Shown here: piece after piece, positions 11,989-20,732 of the stretch
Layout of the letters: the number at the start of each line of letters is the position of its first letter
Numbering within the stretch: the stretch's first letter is position 1
Origin: Guyparkeria hydrothermalis
GTDB taxonomy: Bacteria > Pseudomonadota > Gammaproteobacteria > Halothiobacillales > Halothiobacillaceae
DNA: 64,000 bases
Assembly: GCF_023555375.1 (NCBI RefSeq)
Contig: NZ_JAJSEE010000002.1
Span: 1 to 64,000 of the forward strand
Direction of reading: 5' to 3'
Notes under the pieces: model-generated
What the model was told of the DNA's origin: nothing
The model's input: the letters and a program-made list of their open reading frames with translations, nothing else
Databases searched by the model: none
Program-made: the position numbers and the translations under genes

Positions 11989-11997
11989 TTATCCACA
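11989..11997 (+). promoter_or_regulatory. perfect DnaA box (TTATCCACA)
   Basis: Exact match to the high-affinity E. coli R1/R4 box. It lies just upstream of the putative dnaA promoter, so it may serve autoregulation, origin function, or both. Confidence 0.75.
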
Positions 11998-12117
11998 AGA
12001 TGCCAGCTGGCCTCGACCGACGCGTCGGGGACCCCGATGGGGGCGGTAATTGACGGTCCTCACGTCCGTCGATCGGTGTCACGAGGCCCGGTTCGACCGG
12101 GTGGTGTGACGTCGCCC

Positions 12118-12147
12118 TTGACAGCAGCCCCCGGTCTGTCAGAGTAT
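12118..12147 (+). promoter_or_regulatory. candidate rpmH promoter
   Basis: A perfect TTGACA -35 is followed after 18 bases by GAGTAT, a weak -10 with three consensus matches. It lies about 105 bases upstream of the rpmH ATG. The -35 is convincing, the -10 less so. Confidence 0.45.
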
Positions 12148-12253
12148 TCGGCCCCTTTTTCAAGCGGATATGGTCGCCTGAGTTGGCCGAGACGGGCCGA
12201 TCGAGATCGGCCGATCCGTGCAGTAACACCTGAATCACTACTGGGACGTCGTC

Positions 12254-12388
12254 ATGAAAAGAACCTTTCAGCCGAGCAACTTGCGCCGCAAGCGCACCCA
12301 CGGTTTCCGTGCCCGCATGAAGACCCGCGGTGGTCGCGCCATCATCAACGCCCGTCGCGCCAAGGGCCGCAAGCGGCTCTCTGCCTGA
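12254..12388 (+). CDS. rpmH: 50S ribosomal protein bL34
   Basis: A 44-residue basic protein beginning [20 protein letters not shown] and ending [11 protein letters not shown], the standard L34 sequence. It is a late-assembling protein of the large subunit. It is followed after five bases by rnpA, the near-universal rpmH-rnpA pair. Confidence 0.98.
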   Translation: MKRTFQPSNLRRKRTHGFRARMKTRGGRAIINARRAKGRKRLSA

Positions 12389-12393
12389 GGCCG

Positions 12394-12813
12394 ATGACCC
12401 CGGCCGCGCCCGAGGCCCCGACCTCCGGGGCCGACAGCAAGGAACCGGCCGTCATTCGTGGCGGCCGGTTTCCGCGTTCGGCGCGCCTGCTTTCCGGGTC
12501 GGACTACCAACGCGTGATGCGCGGAGGTAACCGGGTGCATACCGCCAACCTGATGCTGGCCTTGCACGCCAATCCCGGCGGCGAGCCGCGCCTGGGATTG
12601 GCTGTCAGCCGCAAGCGGGTACGGCTTGCCCACGAGCGCAATCGGGTCAAGCGCGTCGCCCGCGAACAGTTCCGCCTGAGCCGGGCCGAGTTACCCGGCA
12701 TGGACGTCGTGGTCCTGGCCAAGTCGGGAGTGGACGGGTTGTCGATGCCCGAGCTGCATCGCCAGATGCGCCAGGCACTGAACAAGGCGAGCCGGAAATG
12801 CGCCGCGTCCTGA
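12394..12813 (+). CDS. rnpA: ribonuclease P protein component
   Basis: The 139-residue protein cofactor of RNase P, which matures tRNA 5' ends. The RNA-binding RNR motif is present (HERNRVKRVAREQFR), preceded by GLAVSRKRV. The N terminus carries about 25 extra residues (MTPAAPEAPTSGADSK) before the conserved RFPRSARLLSGSDY core. An internal start is possible, but this ATG lies five bases after rpmH. Its last 16 bases overlap yidD. Confidence 0.95.
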   Translation: MTPAAPEAPTSGADSKEPAVIRGGRFPRSARLLSGSDYQRVMRGGNRVHTANLMLALHANPGGEPRLGLAVSRKRVRLAHERNRVKRVAREQFRLSRAELPGMDVVVLAKSGVDGLSMPELHRQMRQALNKASRKCAAS

Positions 12814-13106
12814 TCGGCCTGGTCAAGGGCTATCGCCTGCTGATCAGCCCGATGCTGCCGCCCTCCTGTCGTTTTTATCCGACCTGTTCCGAGTACGCCG
12901 TCGAGGCCCTGTCCCGACACGGTGCGCTCAAGGGGGGCTGGCTGACGCTGCGCCGCCTGGGGCGCTGCCATCCCTTCTGTGCCGGGGGCATCGATCCGGT
13001 GCCCGGCACCTCCTCGGAACCCGGCGGCTGCCCGCATGATGCCGAGTCCTCCGCTTCCCGAGCCGATGCCCACCACGGGCCCCATGCCGTTCAATCGCGA
13101 GACTGA
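12798..13106 (+). CDS. yidD: membrane protein insertion efficiency factor YidD
   Basis: A 102-residue member of the YidD family, small amphipathic proteins that help YidC-dependent membrane insertion at the inner membrane. The core YRLLISPMLPPSCRFYPTCSEYAVEAL with its conserved cysteines is intact, followed by RRLGRCHPFCAGGIDPVP. The last 30 residues are a variable polar tail. The start overlaps the rnpA end, and yidC follows after nine bases. Confidence 0.95.
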   Translation: MRRVLIGLVKGYRLLISPMLPPSCRFYPTCSEYAVEALSRHGALKGGWLTLRRLGRCHPFCAGGIDPVPGTSSEPGGCPHDAESSASRADAHHGPHAVQSRD

Positions 13107-13115
13107 AAGATTCCC

Positions 13116-14822
13116 ATGGAACAACGCCGCCTGATCCTGATCATCGCCCTGGGCTTCGTCCTGATCCTGCTCTGGCAGGCCTGGCTGGAGGACAATCAGT
13201 CACCGGCCGAGCGCAGCAATGTCACCCAGACGACCGAGCAGGCGGCCGCCGACAAGGCGCCGGCCGACGACCTGCCCACCTCGGGCGGGCCGTCCACGGG
13301 CGGGGACGTGCCGGCCGCAGCGGGTGGTGACTCGAACGGCAGTGCCTCGGTCGCCGGGGACCGGGTTCGCGTCGAGACCGACGTCCTCTCGCTCGAGATC
13401 GACCCGCGGGGTGGCGTAATTCGCCAGGCCGACCTGCTGGAATACCCGGTTGAGCTCGACCGCCCCGACGACCCGGTGCGCCTGCTACAGGACACCAGCG
13501 GCTTCACCTACATCGCCCAGTCCGGCCTGATCGGTTCCAAGAACGCGCCGGCGCCGGATCACCACGCCCGTTTCCAGGTCGAGCAGCCCGAATACCGGCT
13601 TGCCGAGGGCGAGTCCGTGCTCGAGGTGCCGATGACCTGGGAGCAGGACGGCATCCGCGTCACCAAGACCTACCTGTTCAAGCGCGGCTCCTACGCCGTC
13701 GATCTGCGCTACACGGTGGAGAACACCACCGACGCCGAATGGCGCGGCCAGCAATACCGTCAGCTGACCCGCTCGGGTTCCACCCCCGGCATGCAGCTGA
13801 TGTACACCTATACCGGCGGCGTCTATGCGGGCACGCCGGCCGGCGGTGGCGATCGACTCAACTACGAGAAGATCGAATTCGACGAGATGGGCAAGATCAA
13901 GCTGCAGAAGGACCTGCAGGACGGCTGGGCGGCGATCATCCAGCACTACTTCATGAGCGCCTGGGTGCCGTCGAACCCCGAGCAGGTGAACCAGTACTAC
14001 ACGCTCAAGAGCCAGAAGGACGGCTTTACCGTCTACAGCCTCGGGCTGATGTCGCCGGTCACCGCCGTCGCGCCGCAATCGAGCGAGACGCTTGAGTCGA
14101 TCCTTTACGTCGGGCCCAAGATCCAGTCGAACCTCGAGCCGCTGGCCACCGGCCTGCACCTGGCCGTCGACTTCGGCATCCTCACCTTCATCTCCGAGCC
14201 GATCTTCTGGCTGCTCGACCTGTTCCATGACTGGGTCGGCAACTGGGGCTGGGCGATCGTGCTGGTCACCGTGGTGATCAAGCTCCTGTTCCTGTGGCCA
14301 TCGGCGGTGAGCTACCGCTCCATGGCCCGCATGCGGGCGGTCACGCCCAAGATGCAGGCGCTCAAGGAGCGCTTCGGCGATGACAAGCAGCGTCTCTCGC
14401 AGGAGATGATGAAGCTCTACCAGAAGGAGAAGATCAATCCGCTGGGCGGCTGCCTGCCGATCCTGATCCAGATCCCGGTGTTCATCGCGCTCTACTGGGT
14501 GCTGGTCGAGTCGGTCGAACTGCGCCAGGCGCCGTGGATCCTGTGGATCGAGGACCTCACCCAGAAGGACCCGTACTTCATCCTGCCGCTGCTGATGGGC
14601 GCCTCGATGTTCCTGCAGCAGAAGCTCAACCCCGCACCGGTCGATCCGATGCAGAAGAAGATCTTCCAGTGGCTGCCGGTGGTGTTCACGGTCTTCTTCG
14701 CCTTCTTCCCGGCCGGCCTGGTGCTGTACTGGTTCGTCAACAACCTGCTCTCGATCGTCCAGCAGGCGATCATCACCCGCCGGGTGGAAAAGCAGATGGC
14801 GGCCCAGAAGGGATCGAGCTGA
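13116..14822 (+). CDS. yidC: membrane protein insertase YidC
   Basis: A 568-residue insertase that places membrane proteins in the inner membrane alone or with SecYEG. The N-terminal membrane helix (LILIIALGFVLILLWQAW) is followed by a low-complexity linker and the large periplasmic beta domain (about 85-340). The conserved five-helix C-terminal core includes AVSYRSMARMRAVTPKMQALKERFGDD, LGGCLPILIQIPVFIALYWVL and VFFAFFPAGLVLYWFVNNLLSI. It ends with KQMAAQKGSS. It is cotranscribed with rpmH-rnpA-yidD by spacing. Confidence 0.97.
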   Translation: MEQRRLILIIALGFVLILLWQAWLEDNQSPAERSNVTQTTEQAAADKAPADDLPTSGGPSTGGDVPAAAGGDSNGSASVAGDRVRVETDVLSLEIDPRGGVIRQADLLEYPVELDRPDDPVRLLQDTSGFTYIAQSGLIGSKNAPAPDHHARFQVEQPEYRLAEGESVLEVPMTWEQDGIRVTKTYLFKRGSYAVDLRYTVENTTDAEWRGQQYRQLTRSGSTPGMQLMYTYTGGVYAGTPAGGGDRLNYEKIEFDEMGKIKLQKDLQDGWAAIIQHYFMSAWVPSNPEQVNQYYTLKSQKDGFTVYSLGLMSPVTAVAPQSSETLESILYVGPKIQSNLEPLATGLHLAVDFGILTFISEPIFWLLDLFHDWVGNWGWAIVLVTVVIKLLFLWPSAVSYRSMARMRAVTPKMQALKERFGDDKQRLSQEMMKLYQKEKINPLGGCLPILIQIPVFIALYWVLVESVELRQAPWILWIEDLTQKDPYFILPLLMGASMFLQQKLNPAPVDPMQKKIFQWLPVVFTVFFAFFPAGLVLYWFVNNLLSIVQQAIITRRVEKQMAAQKGSS

Positions 14823-14846
14823 TCCGCGGCGATGGTTGCCCCGAGA

Positions 14847-14862
14847 TGTTTCCCGTGAAACA
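14847..14862. promoter_or_regulatory. parS-like ParB-binding site between yidC and mnmE
   Basis: TGTTTCCCGTGAAACA differs from the parS consensus TGTTTCACGTGAAACA at one base. The two half-sites are inverted repeats with one mismatch. It lies in the short yidC-mnmE gap, a few kilobases from the putative origin, and parA/parB are encoded in the same window. This is the strongest parS candidate. Confidence 0.75.
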
Positions 14863-14889
14863 TCGCCCCGGCGCTCGTCGGTTGCCGTC

Positions 14890-16236
14890 GTGAGTGCGGC
14901 ACCGGTCGACACGATCTGCGCGGTGGCCACGGCCGCCGGTCGGGCCGGCGTGGGCGTGGTGCGCCTGTCGGGCCCGGAAGCCCGCGCGATCATCACGCGG
15001 TTGACCGGCACCTCCCCCCGGCCGCGTCACGCGCATTACGTCACCTTGAAGCGTCGAGCCGACGAGTCGGTGCTCGACGACGGTATCGTCCTCTACTTTC
15101 CGGGGCCGCACTCCTACACCGGCGAGGACGTGGTCGAGTGGCAGGGTCACGGCAACCCGGTGCTGCTGGACGCCGCGGTCGAGGAAATGGTCGGCTGCGG
15201 CGCCCGCACGGCGCGTCCGGGGGAGTTCACCGAACGCGCCTTTCTCAACGGCCGGATGGATCTCGCGCAGGCCGAGGCGGTTGCCGACCTGATCGAGGCC
15301 GGTTCCACGCAGGCGGCCACCGCCGCGCGCCGGTCCCTGACCGGAGCGTTCTCGCGACGCGTGGATGCCTTCGTCGAGCACCTGATCCATCTGCGCATGT
15401 ACATCGAGGCGGCACTCGATTTCCCGGAAGAAGAGATCGACTTCCTCTCCGACACGCGCCTGCGCGACCAGCTGGCCGACCTGCGCCGCGAACTCGCCGA
15501 CCTGCTGGGCCGCACCGGCGAGGGCGTGCGGCTGCGCGAGGGATTGCAGCTGGTGATCGTCGGTCAGCCCAATGCCGGCAAGTCCAGCCTGCTCAATCAG
15601 CTCGCCGGGGAGTCGCGCGCGATCGTCACCGAGATTGCCGGCACTACCCGCGACGTGCTGCGCGCCGAGATCATGCTCGACGGCCTGCCGATCCACGTGA
15701 TCGACACCGCCGGGCTGCGCGAGAGCGATGACCCGATCGAGCAGGAAGGCATTCGGCGTGCCTGGGAAGAGGTCGAGCGAGCCGACCTGATCCTGCACCT
15801 GATCGATGGCGCGCGCGGGCGCTCGGCCGAGGACGAGGAAACCCTCGCCCGCCTGCCCGACAAGCCGCTGCTGACCGTAATCAACAAGGTGGACCTGACC
15901 GACCAGTCGCCCTCCCAGGCCGTCGAGGACGGCACGCTGCGTCTGAGTGCCCGGACCGGGGCGGGGGTGGACGCGTTACGTCGCGAGTTGCGTCACCTGG
16001 CCGGCGTGTCGGACCGGACCGAGGACCCCTTTATCGCGCGGCGTCGCCACCTCGAGGCACTGGAACGTGCCCGGGACAATCTCGCCGAGGCGGGTGACTC
16101 GCTGGCCCTGGGCGCAGGCGAGCTCGCCGCCGAGTCCCTGCGTCGAGCGCAGACCGCGATGGAGGCGATCACCGGTCGCTTCACCGCCGACGACCTGCTC
16201 GGCGAGATCTTCGGCAGCTTCTGTATCGGCAAGTGA
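14890..16236 (+). CDS. mnmE: tRNA uridine-5-carboxymethylaminomethyl(34) synthesis GTPase MnmE
   Basis: With MnmG it installs the (c)mnm5 group on wobble U34 of several tRNAs, using GTP and a folate C1 unit. The G domain motifs GQPNAGKSSLLNQ (near residue 222), GTTRD, DTAG and NKVD are present. The protein ends with the obligatory FCIGK, whose cysteine is functionally required. A GTG at residue 19 of the open frame gives 448 residues, near the E. coli 454. The upstream TTG start would run translation through the parS-like site and adds non-family sequence. Confidence 0.95.
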   Translation: MSAAPVDTICAVATAAGRAGVGVVRLSGPEARAIITRLTGTSPRPRHAHYVTLKRRADESVLDDGIVLYFPGPHSYTGEDVVEWQGHGNPVLLDAAVEEMVGCGARTARPGEFTERAFLNGRMDLAQAEAVADLIEAGSTQAATAARRSLTGAFSRRVDAFVEHLIHLRMYIEAALDFPEEEIDFLSDTRLRDQLADLRRELADLLGRTGEGVRLREGLQLVIVGQPNAGKSSLLNQLAGESRAIVTEIAGTTRDVLRAEIMLDGLPIHVIDTAGLRESDDPIEQEGIRRAWEEVERADLILHLIDGARGRSAEDEETLARLPDKPLLTVINKVDLTDQSPSQAVEDGTLRLSARTGAGVDALRRELRHLAGVSDRTEDPFIARRRHLEALERARDNLAEAGDSLALGAGELAAESLRRAQTAMEAITGRFTADDLLGEIFGSFCIGK

Positions 16237-16279
16237 TCCGCACCGGATTCGCGCCGATCCAACCGAGCGCCACGCTTGG

Positions 16280-16308
16280 TTGAAGGGCCGCGCGCCGCAC
16301 GATTTAAT
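16280..16308 (+). promoter_or_regulatory. candidate promoter for the PAS gene
   Basis: TTGAAG and TTTAAT (four and five consensus matches) are separated by 17 bases, about 65 bases before the PAS-protein ATG, in an otherwise unused gap after mnmE. Confidence 0.5.
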
Positions 16309-16372
16309 ACCCGATCGAATTTTCTTGGGATCCGGTTTGCCGCCGGCGTCCCGCGGGTAGAGGAGTGTCGCC

Positions 16373-16927
16373 ATGCTGTCGATGGAGTACCAACCGCCGA
16401 TCGACATCCGTCAGGTCACCGGGCACGTGGTGGGCTTGGGTAGCCACCGTGCCCTGCAGTCGAAGACCGACTGCCGGGGCATCATCACCCAGGCAAGCCG
16501 GTCGCTGGCCGAGATCTCCGGGTTCGCGGTCGACGAGCTGATCGGCCAGCCGCATAACATCCTGCGCCACCCGGACATGCCGGATACCGTTTACTACCTG
16601 ATGTGGCAGACGATCCAGGCGGATGACGAGTTCTTCGGCATCGTCAAGAATCGCTGCAAGAATGGCGATCACTACTGGGTGCTCACCCGCGTCGCACCGA
16701 TCGTGCGTGAGGGCCAGACGCAGGGATACACCTCCGCCCGATTCCTGCCGCGCGCGGACGTGGTACCGGAGTGGGAGCGGCTGTTTGCCGACATGCGCGC
16801 CGCCGAGCAGCGCAGTGGCCACGACGACCAGCGCCGTTTTGCCCCGGCCGTCGAGGTGATGAACCGCTTCGTGCGCCGCCACGGCTACGCCAACCTGCAG
16901 CAGATGGTGCTCTCCTCACGAGGCTGA
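16373..16927 (+). CDS. stand-alone Aer-like PAS domain protein
   Basis: A 184-residue soluble protein with one PAS domain at about 30-130. The stretches GFAVDELIGQPHNILRHPDMP and FFGIVKNRCKNGDHYWVLTRVAP closely resemble the FAD-binding PAS of the aerotaxis receptor Aer. No HAMP, methyl-accepting or kinase domain follows; the last 50 residues are short and polar. GAGGAG precedes the ATG. It is followed after four bases by a GNAT gene and then an EAL phosphodiesterase, so it could be a redox or oxygen sensor feeding another protein. The function is inferred only from the PAS type. Confidence 0.8.
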   Translation: MLSMEYQPPIDIRQVTGHVVGLGSHRALQSKTDCRGIITQASRSLAEISGFAVDELIGQPHNILRHPDMPDTVYYLMWQTIQADDEFFGIVKNRCKNGDHYWVLTRVAPIVREGQTQGYTSARFLPRADVVPEWERLFADMRAAEQRSGHDDQRRFAPAVEVMNRFVRRHGYANLQQMVLSSRG

Positions 16928-16931
16928 GTCG

Positions 16932-17477
16932 ATGGCCTTGCCGACACCGGTTCCCACGACCCGCCCTGGCCTGTCGCTCGATCCGGCCGCCACCGCCGAC
17001 CTGCCCGAGGTCGCCCGCCTGGCGGAGATCATCTGGTGGCGTTGCTACCCGCCCATCATCGGCAGCGGCCAGGTGCACTACATGCTCGGCCGGGGCTATG
17101 CCTTGCCGGCGCTGCGTGACTCGCAGCGAAACGGCACGCGGTTTTCCCTGTTGCGGCTGGCCGGCCGGTCGATCGGCTTTTCCGCCTGGCGTCCGGCGGG
17201 CGGGGGCGGTTTCCTCGACAAGTTGTACCTGCATCCGGGGTTTCACGGCACGGGATTGGGGCGATGGTTGATCGATGCCACCTGCCGTGAGATGGCCCGC
17301 GACGGGGCCGACCGGGCCTGTCTGCGGGTCAATCGACACAACCGGCCGGCGATCCGTGCCTACGAGCGGGCCGGCTTCGTGATCACCGGCACCGACTGCC
17401 AGCCCATCGGGGGCGGCTACGTGATGGACGATTACCTCATGAGCCGCACGGGAATCCTCGGGCTTTTGCTAGACTGA
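16932..17477 (+). CDS. GNAT family N-acetyltransferase
   Basis: A 181-residue protein with the GNAT fold. The acetyl-CoA loop is visible as HPGFHGTGLGRWLIDATCREM (motif A) at about 97-117, followed by LRVNRHNRPAIRAYERAGF (motif B). The substrate is unknown. The gene sits tightly after the PAS gene and about 60 bases before the EAL gene. Confidence 0.88.
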   Translation: MALPTPVPTTRPGLSLDPAATADLPEVARLAEIIWWRCYPPIIGSGQVHYMLGRGYALPALRDSQRNGTRFSLLRLAGRSIGFSAWRPAGGGGFLDKLYLHPGFHGTGLGRWLIDATCREMARDGADRACLRVNRHNRPAIRAYERAGFVITGTDCQPIGGGYVMDDYLMSRTGILGLLLD

Positions 17478-17536
17478 TCCACTGGTCCCCGCGTGTCTTC
17501 ACGGGCCATGGATTGCAGGTGCCCTGGAGGTTGTCG

Positions 17537-18331
17537 ATGCCGCAAGTAACCGAACTCAACGATTTGCAGGTGTTTCCCGACGGGGTGCGCCAGGTGACCT
17601 GCCGCGACTGCCTCGCCGAGGCCTCGGATCGACTGGGGTTCGCGTTCTCCATGGCCTTCCAGCCGATCGTCGATATCGATCGCGGCGAGGTCTATGCCTA
17701 CGAGGCCCTGGTGCGCGGCCCCAACGGCGAATCGGCGGGCAGCGTGCTCACCCAGGTCAATGACCAGAATCGCTACTACTTCGACCAGGCCGCGCGCGTG
17801 ACCGCGATTCGCCTGGCCGCGGAGCTCGGCATCGAGGCCAATCTGAGCATCAATTTCATGCCCAACGCGGTCTACAAGCCGCAGGCCTGCATCCGCGCGA
17901 CCATGGAGGCGGCGAGCATCTACGGCTTCGACCCGAGGCGGTTGATCTTCGAGGTCACCGAGGCCGAGCGCATCACCGATCGCGGCCACCTGCGGTCGAT
18001 TTTCGACGAGTACCGCGAGCGCGGGCTGCTGCGCGCGATCGACGATTACGGCGAGGGCTTTGCCGGACTGAACCACCTGATCGAGCTCGAACCGGACCTG
18101 GTCAAGATCGATCTCAACCTGGTGCGCGGCGTCGATGACCATCAAAGCAAGCAGGCCGTGATCCGTTCGACGGCGATGATGTGCGAGGAGATGGGTATCG
18201 AGTTGATCGCCGAGGGCGTCGAGACGCGCGAGGAATACGAGACGCTGCGGTCGCTCGGACTGAACCGATTCCAGGGCTACTGGTTCGCCAAGCCCGGTTT
18301 CGAGACCCTGCCGATTCCCGAGATGCCCTGA
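17537..18331 (+). CDS. EAL-domain cyclic-di-GMP phosphodiesterase
   Basis: A 264-residue protein consisting almost wholly of an EAL domain, which hydrolyses c-di-GMP to pGpG. The catalytic set looks complete: E56-A-L in AYEALVRGP, the Asn in INFMPNA, the Glu in FEVTEAERI, the Asp pair in [10 protein letters not shown], the Lys in LVKIDLNLV, the Glu in [10 protein letters not shown], and QGYWFAKP. The N-terminal 30 residues carry a CRDC cysteine pair (C22, C25). GGAGG six bases before the ATG fixes this start over an upstream TTG. No sensor domain is fused; the neighbouring PAS protein is a candidate partner. Confidence 0.9.
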   Translation: MPQVTELNDLQVFPDGVRQVTCRDCLAEASDRLGFAFSMAFQPIVDIDRGEVYAYEALVRGPNGESAGSVLTQVNDQNRYYFDQAARVTAIRLAAELGIEANLSINFMPNAVYKPQACIRATMEAASIYGFDPRRLIFEVTEAERITDRGHLRSIFDEYRERGLLRAIDDYGEGFAGLNHLIELEPDLVKIDLNLVRGVDDHQSKQAVIRSTAMMCEEMGIELIAEGVETREEYETLRSLGLNRFQGYWFAKPGFETLPIPEMP

Positions 18332-18353
18332 AGACGTTGAAGACGGCCCGGTT

Positions 18354-18374
18354 CGGCAGGGGCAGCCCCTGCCG
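18354..18374. other. strong hairpin in the EAL-selD gap
   Basis: CGGCAGGGGC and GCCCCTGCCG form a perfect ten-base-pair inverted repeat around a single A. There is no T-run after it, so it is not a clear intrinsic terminator. Confidence 0.5.
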
Positions 18375-18473
18375 GACCCGACGGGACGACAGTTTGCGCG
18401 GCCGGCTGTGCCGCCCGTCGACCACGCGCCTCTCGCCCCCACCCGTGCTCGATCACTTGCCACCGACGATTCC

Positions 18474-19541
18474 ATGCCCAGAGAAAACGCCCCCACCATC
18501 CGTTTGACCCAGTACAGCCACGGTGCCGGCTGCGGCTGCAAGATCGCCCCGGCGCTGCTCGACGACATGCTGGCCTCCAGCCTGGCCCCGATCCAGCCCG
18601 ATGCCCGCCTGCTCGTGGGCAACGATTCGCGCGATGACGCGGCGGTCTTCGACCTGGGCGATGGCAGCGCGATCATCTCGACCACCGACTTCTTCATGCC
18701 GATCGTCGACGACCCGTTCACCTTCGGCCGGATCGCGGCGACCAATGCCATCAGCGACGTCTACGCCATGGGTGGCCAACCCCTGCTCGCCATCGCCATC
18801 CTTGGCTGGCCGATCGACAAGCTTGGGCCCGAGGTGGCCGCGGCGGTCATCGACGGTGGGCGCAGCGCCTGCCTTGATGCGGGCATCACGTTGGCCGGCG
18901 GCCACTCGATCGACGCGCCCGAGCCCATCTTCGGCCTGGCCGTCACCGGCCGCGTCGAGCTCGACCGCCTCAAGCGCAACGACACCGCGCGTGCCGGCGA
19001 CCAGTTGTTCCTGACCAAGCCGCTTGGCGTGGGCGTGCTGACCACGGCGCAGAAGAACGGCGTGCTCGATGCCGCGCATGCCGATTTCGCCCCGGACAGC
19101 ATGACGCGCCTGAACCGCATCGGCCGGGAGCTGGCATCGATCGAGGCGGTCACCGCGATGACCGACGTCACCGGTTTCGGGCTGGGTGGCCACCTGCTCG
19201 AGCTGGTGCGGGGCAGCCGCTTGCGCGCCGAGATCGACGTGGCATCCCTGCCGCTGATCGAGGCGGTCGCCGATTACATCGCCGCCGGCCAGATGCCGGG
19301 CGGCACCGGCCGCAATTTTGCGAGCTATGGGCAGGAGCTCGGCGCCATGAGCGAGTTCGCGCGCGCCATCGTCTGCGACCCGCAGACCTCGGGGGGGCTG
19401 CTGGTCTCGGTGCGCCCCGAGGCAGTGGACTCGGTCGCCGCGTTGCTGAAAGAGGCGGGCCTGCACGCCACGCCCATCGGTCGCCTGCACGAACCGGATG
19501 ACGGCCCGCGCGTGGTCTTCCACGAGGACGACCGAGCGTGA
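18474..19541 (+). CDS. selD: selenide, water dikinase
   Basis: Makes selenophosphate from selenide and ATP, the selenium donor for modified tRNA and selenocysteine. The 355-residue protein has the N-terminal [12 protein letters not shown] motif with C20 at the position of the E. coli catalytic Cys17, so this is the cysteine form, not the selenocysteine form. [19 protein letters not shown] and [14 protein letters not shown] are also conserved. The ATG at MPRENAPT is preferred over an upstream in-frame start because the extension is not conserved. The end overlaps selU by four bases, implying translational coupling. Confidence 0.96.
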   Translation: MPRENAPTIRLTQYSHGAGCGCKIAPALLDDMLASSLAPIQPDARLLVGNDSRDDAAVFDLGDGSAIISTTDFFMPIVDDPFTFGRIAATNAISDVYAMGGQPLLAIAILGWPIDKLGPEVAAAVIDGGRSACLDAGITLAGGHSIDAPEPIFGLAVTGRVELDRLKRNDTARAGDQLFLTKPLGVGVLTTAQKNGVLDAAHADFAPDSMTRLNRIGRELASIEAVTAMTDVTGFGLGGHLLELVRGSRLRAEIDVASLPLIEAVADYIAAGQMPGGTGRNFASYGQELGAMSEFARAIVCDPQTSGGLLVSVRPEAVDSVAALLKEAGLHATPIGRLHEPDDGPRVVFHEDDRA

Positions 19542-20683
19542 GCGGGCGAGCCGATCTGCCGCTGGTCACCGACATCGCCTCGATCTTCCTCGACGAGCGG
19601 CCGATGCTGGACGTTCGCGCGCCGGTGGAATTCGAGCAGGGCGCCTTTCCCGGCGCCGAGAATCGTCCCCTGCTCACCGACGAGGAACGTCACCAGGTCG
19701 GGATTCGCTACAAGGAAGCGGGCCAGGACGCAGCGATCGCGCTGGGTTACGCGTTGGTGGATGCCGAGGAGAAGGCCCGGCGCGTGGCCGAATGGCGGGC
19801 GTTCGTCGAGGCGCATCCGCAAGGCCTCTTGTACTGCTTTCGTGGCGGGCTGCGCTCGCGGCTGACCCAGCAGATGCTGTTCGAGGCGACCGGTATCGCC
19901 TACCCGCGCGTCGCCGGCGGCTACAAGGCGATGCGGCGTTTCCTGCTCGATGCGCTCGAGACCCAGGCCGTCGACGCGCCGCTGATCATGCTCGGCGGGC
20001 GTACCGGGGTCGGCAAGACGCCCTTCCTGACTCGATTCGAGCGGTTTCTCGACCTCGAGGGACGGGCTCGTCACAAGGGCTCGGCCTTCGGCCGCGAGCC
20101 CGAGCCCCAGCCCACGCCGATCGATTTCGAGAACCAGGTCGCCATCGACCTGCTGCGCCTGCGCCACCGCGCGCCCGACGAGCCGATCCTGGTGGAGGAC
20201 GAGGGCAAGATGGTCGGCGCGCGCCAGGTGCCGCCGACGCTGTTCGAGCGCATGCGCACCTCGCCGCTGGTGGTGATCGAACGGCCCCTGGACGAGCGCG
20301 TCGAACAGAGTCTCAAGGACTACATCATCGACCTCGAGGCCGGTTACCGTCGGGTGCTGGCCACCGATGCCGCCGGGGCGAGTGAGCGGGTCCGAGCGCA
20401 TATCCTCGGGGCGATCGACCGGGTGGCCAAGCGCCTGGGCGGGGTGCGCCACGCCAGGGTGCGCGGCATGGCCGCCGAGGCACTGGATGCCTGGTACGAA
20501 CGCGACGACGTCCAGGGTCTGCGTGACCTGATCCGCGTCATGCTGGTCGAGTACTACGACCCGATGTACGACTACCAGCTGGCCGGAAAGCGCGACCGGA
20601 TCGTCTTCAGCGGCCCGCCGGAGGCGGTGGCCGAGGAGCTGGTTTCGCGGGGGTTGCGACCGCAAGGGTCGCCCTGTTCGTGA
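19538..20683 (+). CDS. selU: tRNA 2-selenouridine synthase
   Basis: Replaces sulfur of 2-thiouridine at wobble U34 with selenium through a geranylated intermediate, using SelD product. The 381-residue protein has an N-terminal rhodanese domain with the essential cysteine at about residue 100 (YCFRGGLRS) and a P-loop GGRTGVGKT at about 153-161. It starts at a GTG overlapping the selD stop. No selA or selB lies in the window, so here selenium appears committed at least to tRNA modification. Confidence 0.95.
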   Translation: MSGRADLPLVTDIASIFLDERPMLDVRAPVEFEQGAFPGAENRPLLTDEERHQVGIRYKEAGQDAAIALGYALVDAEEKARRVAEWRAFVEAHPQGLLYCFRGGLRSRLTQQMLFEATGIAYPRVAGGYKAMRRFLLDALETQAVDAPLIMLGGRTGVGKTPFLTRFERFLDLEGRARHKGSAFGREPEPQPTPIDFENQVAIDLLRLRHRAPDEPILVEDEGKMVGARQVPPTLFERMRTSPLVVIERPLDERVEQSLKDYIIDLEAGYRRVLATDAAGASERVRAHILGAIDRVAKRLGGVRHARVRGMAAEALDAWYERDDVQGLRDLIRVMLVEYYDPMYDYQLAGKRDRIVFSGPPEAVAEELVSRGLRPQGSPCS

Positions 20684-20732
20684 TCCACCCGTCGCGGTAG
20701 ACTTTCCCGCCCCTGGGAAGACCGCGTAACTC

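Larger units (their letters stand above)
11909..12253. other. dnaA-rpmH divergent intergenic region
   Basis: A 345-base gap without a gene. It holds a plausible dnaA promoter on the minus strand, one perfect DnaA box, and a plausible rpmH promoter on the plus strand. The longest open frame through it continues into rnpA but encodes nothing recognisable here. An origin at this site, as in pseudomonads, cannot be excluded, but only one strong DnaA box was found. Confidence 0.6.

Noticed and set aside
11977-12393. A 139-codon in-frame extension upstream of rnpA, overlapping rpmH
   Set aside because: The extension overlaps rpmH in another frame and is not RnpA-like; rnpA is placed at the ATG right after rpmH.
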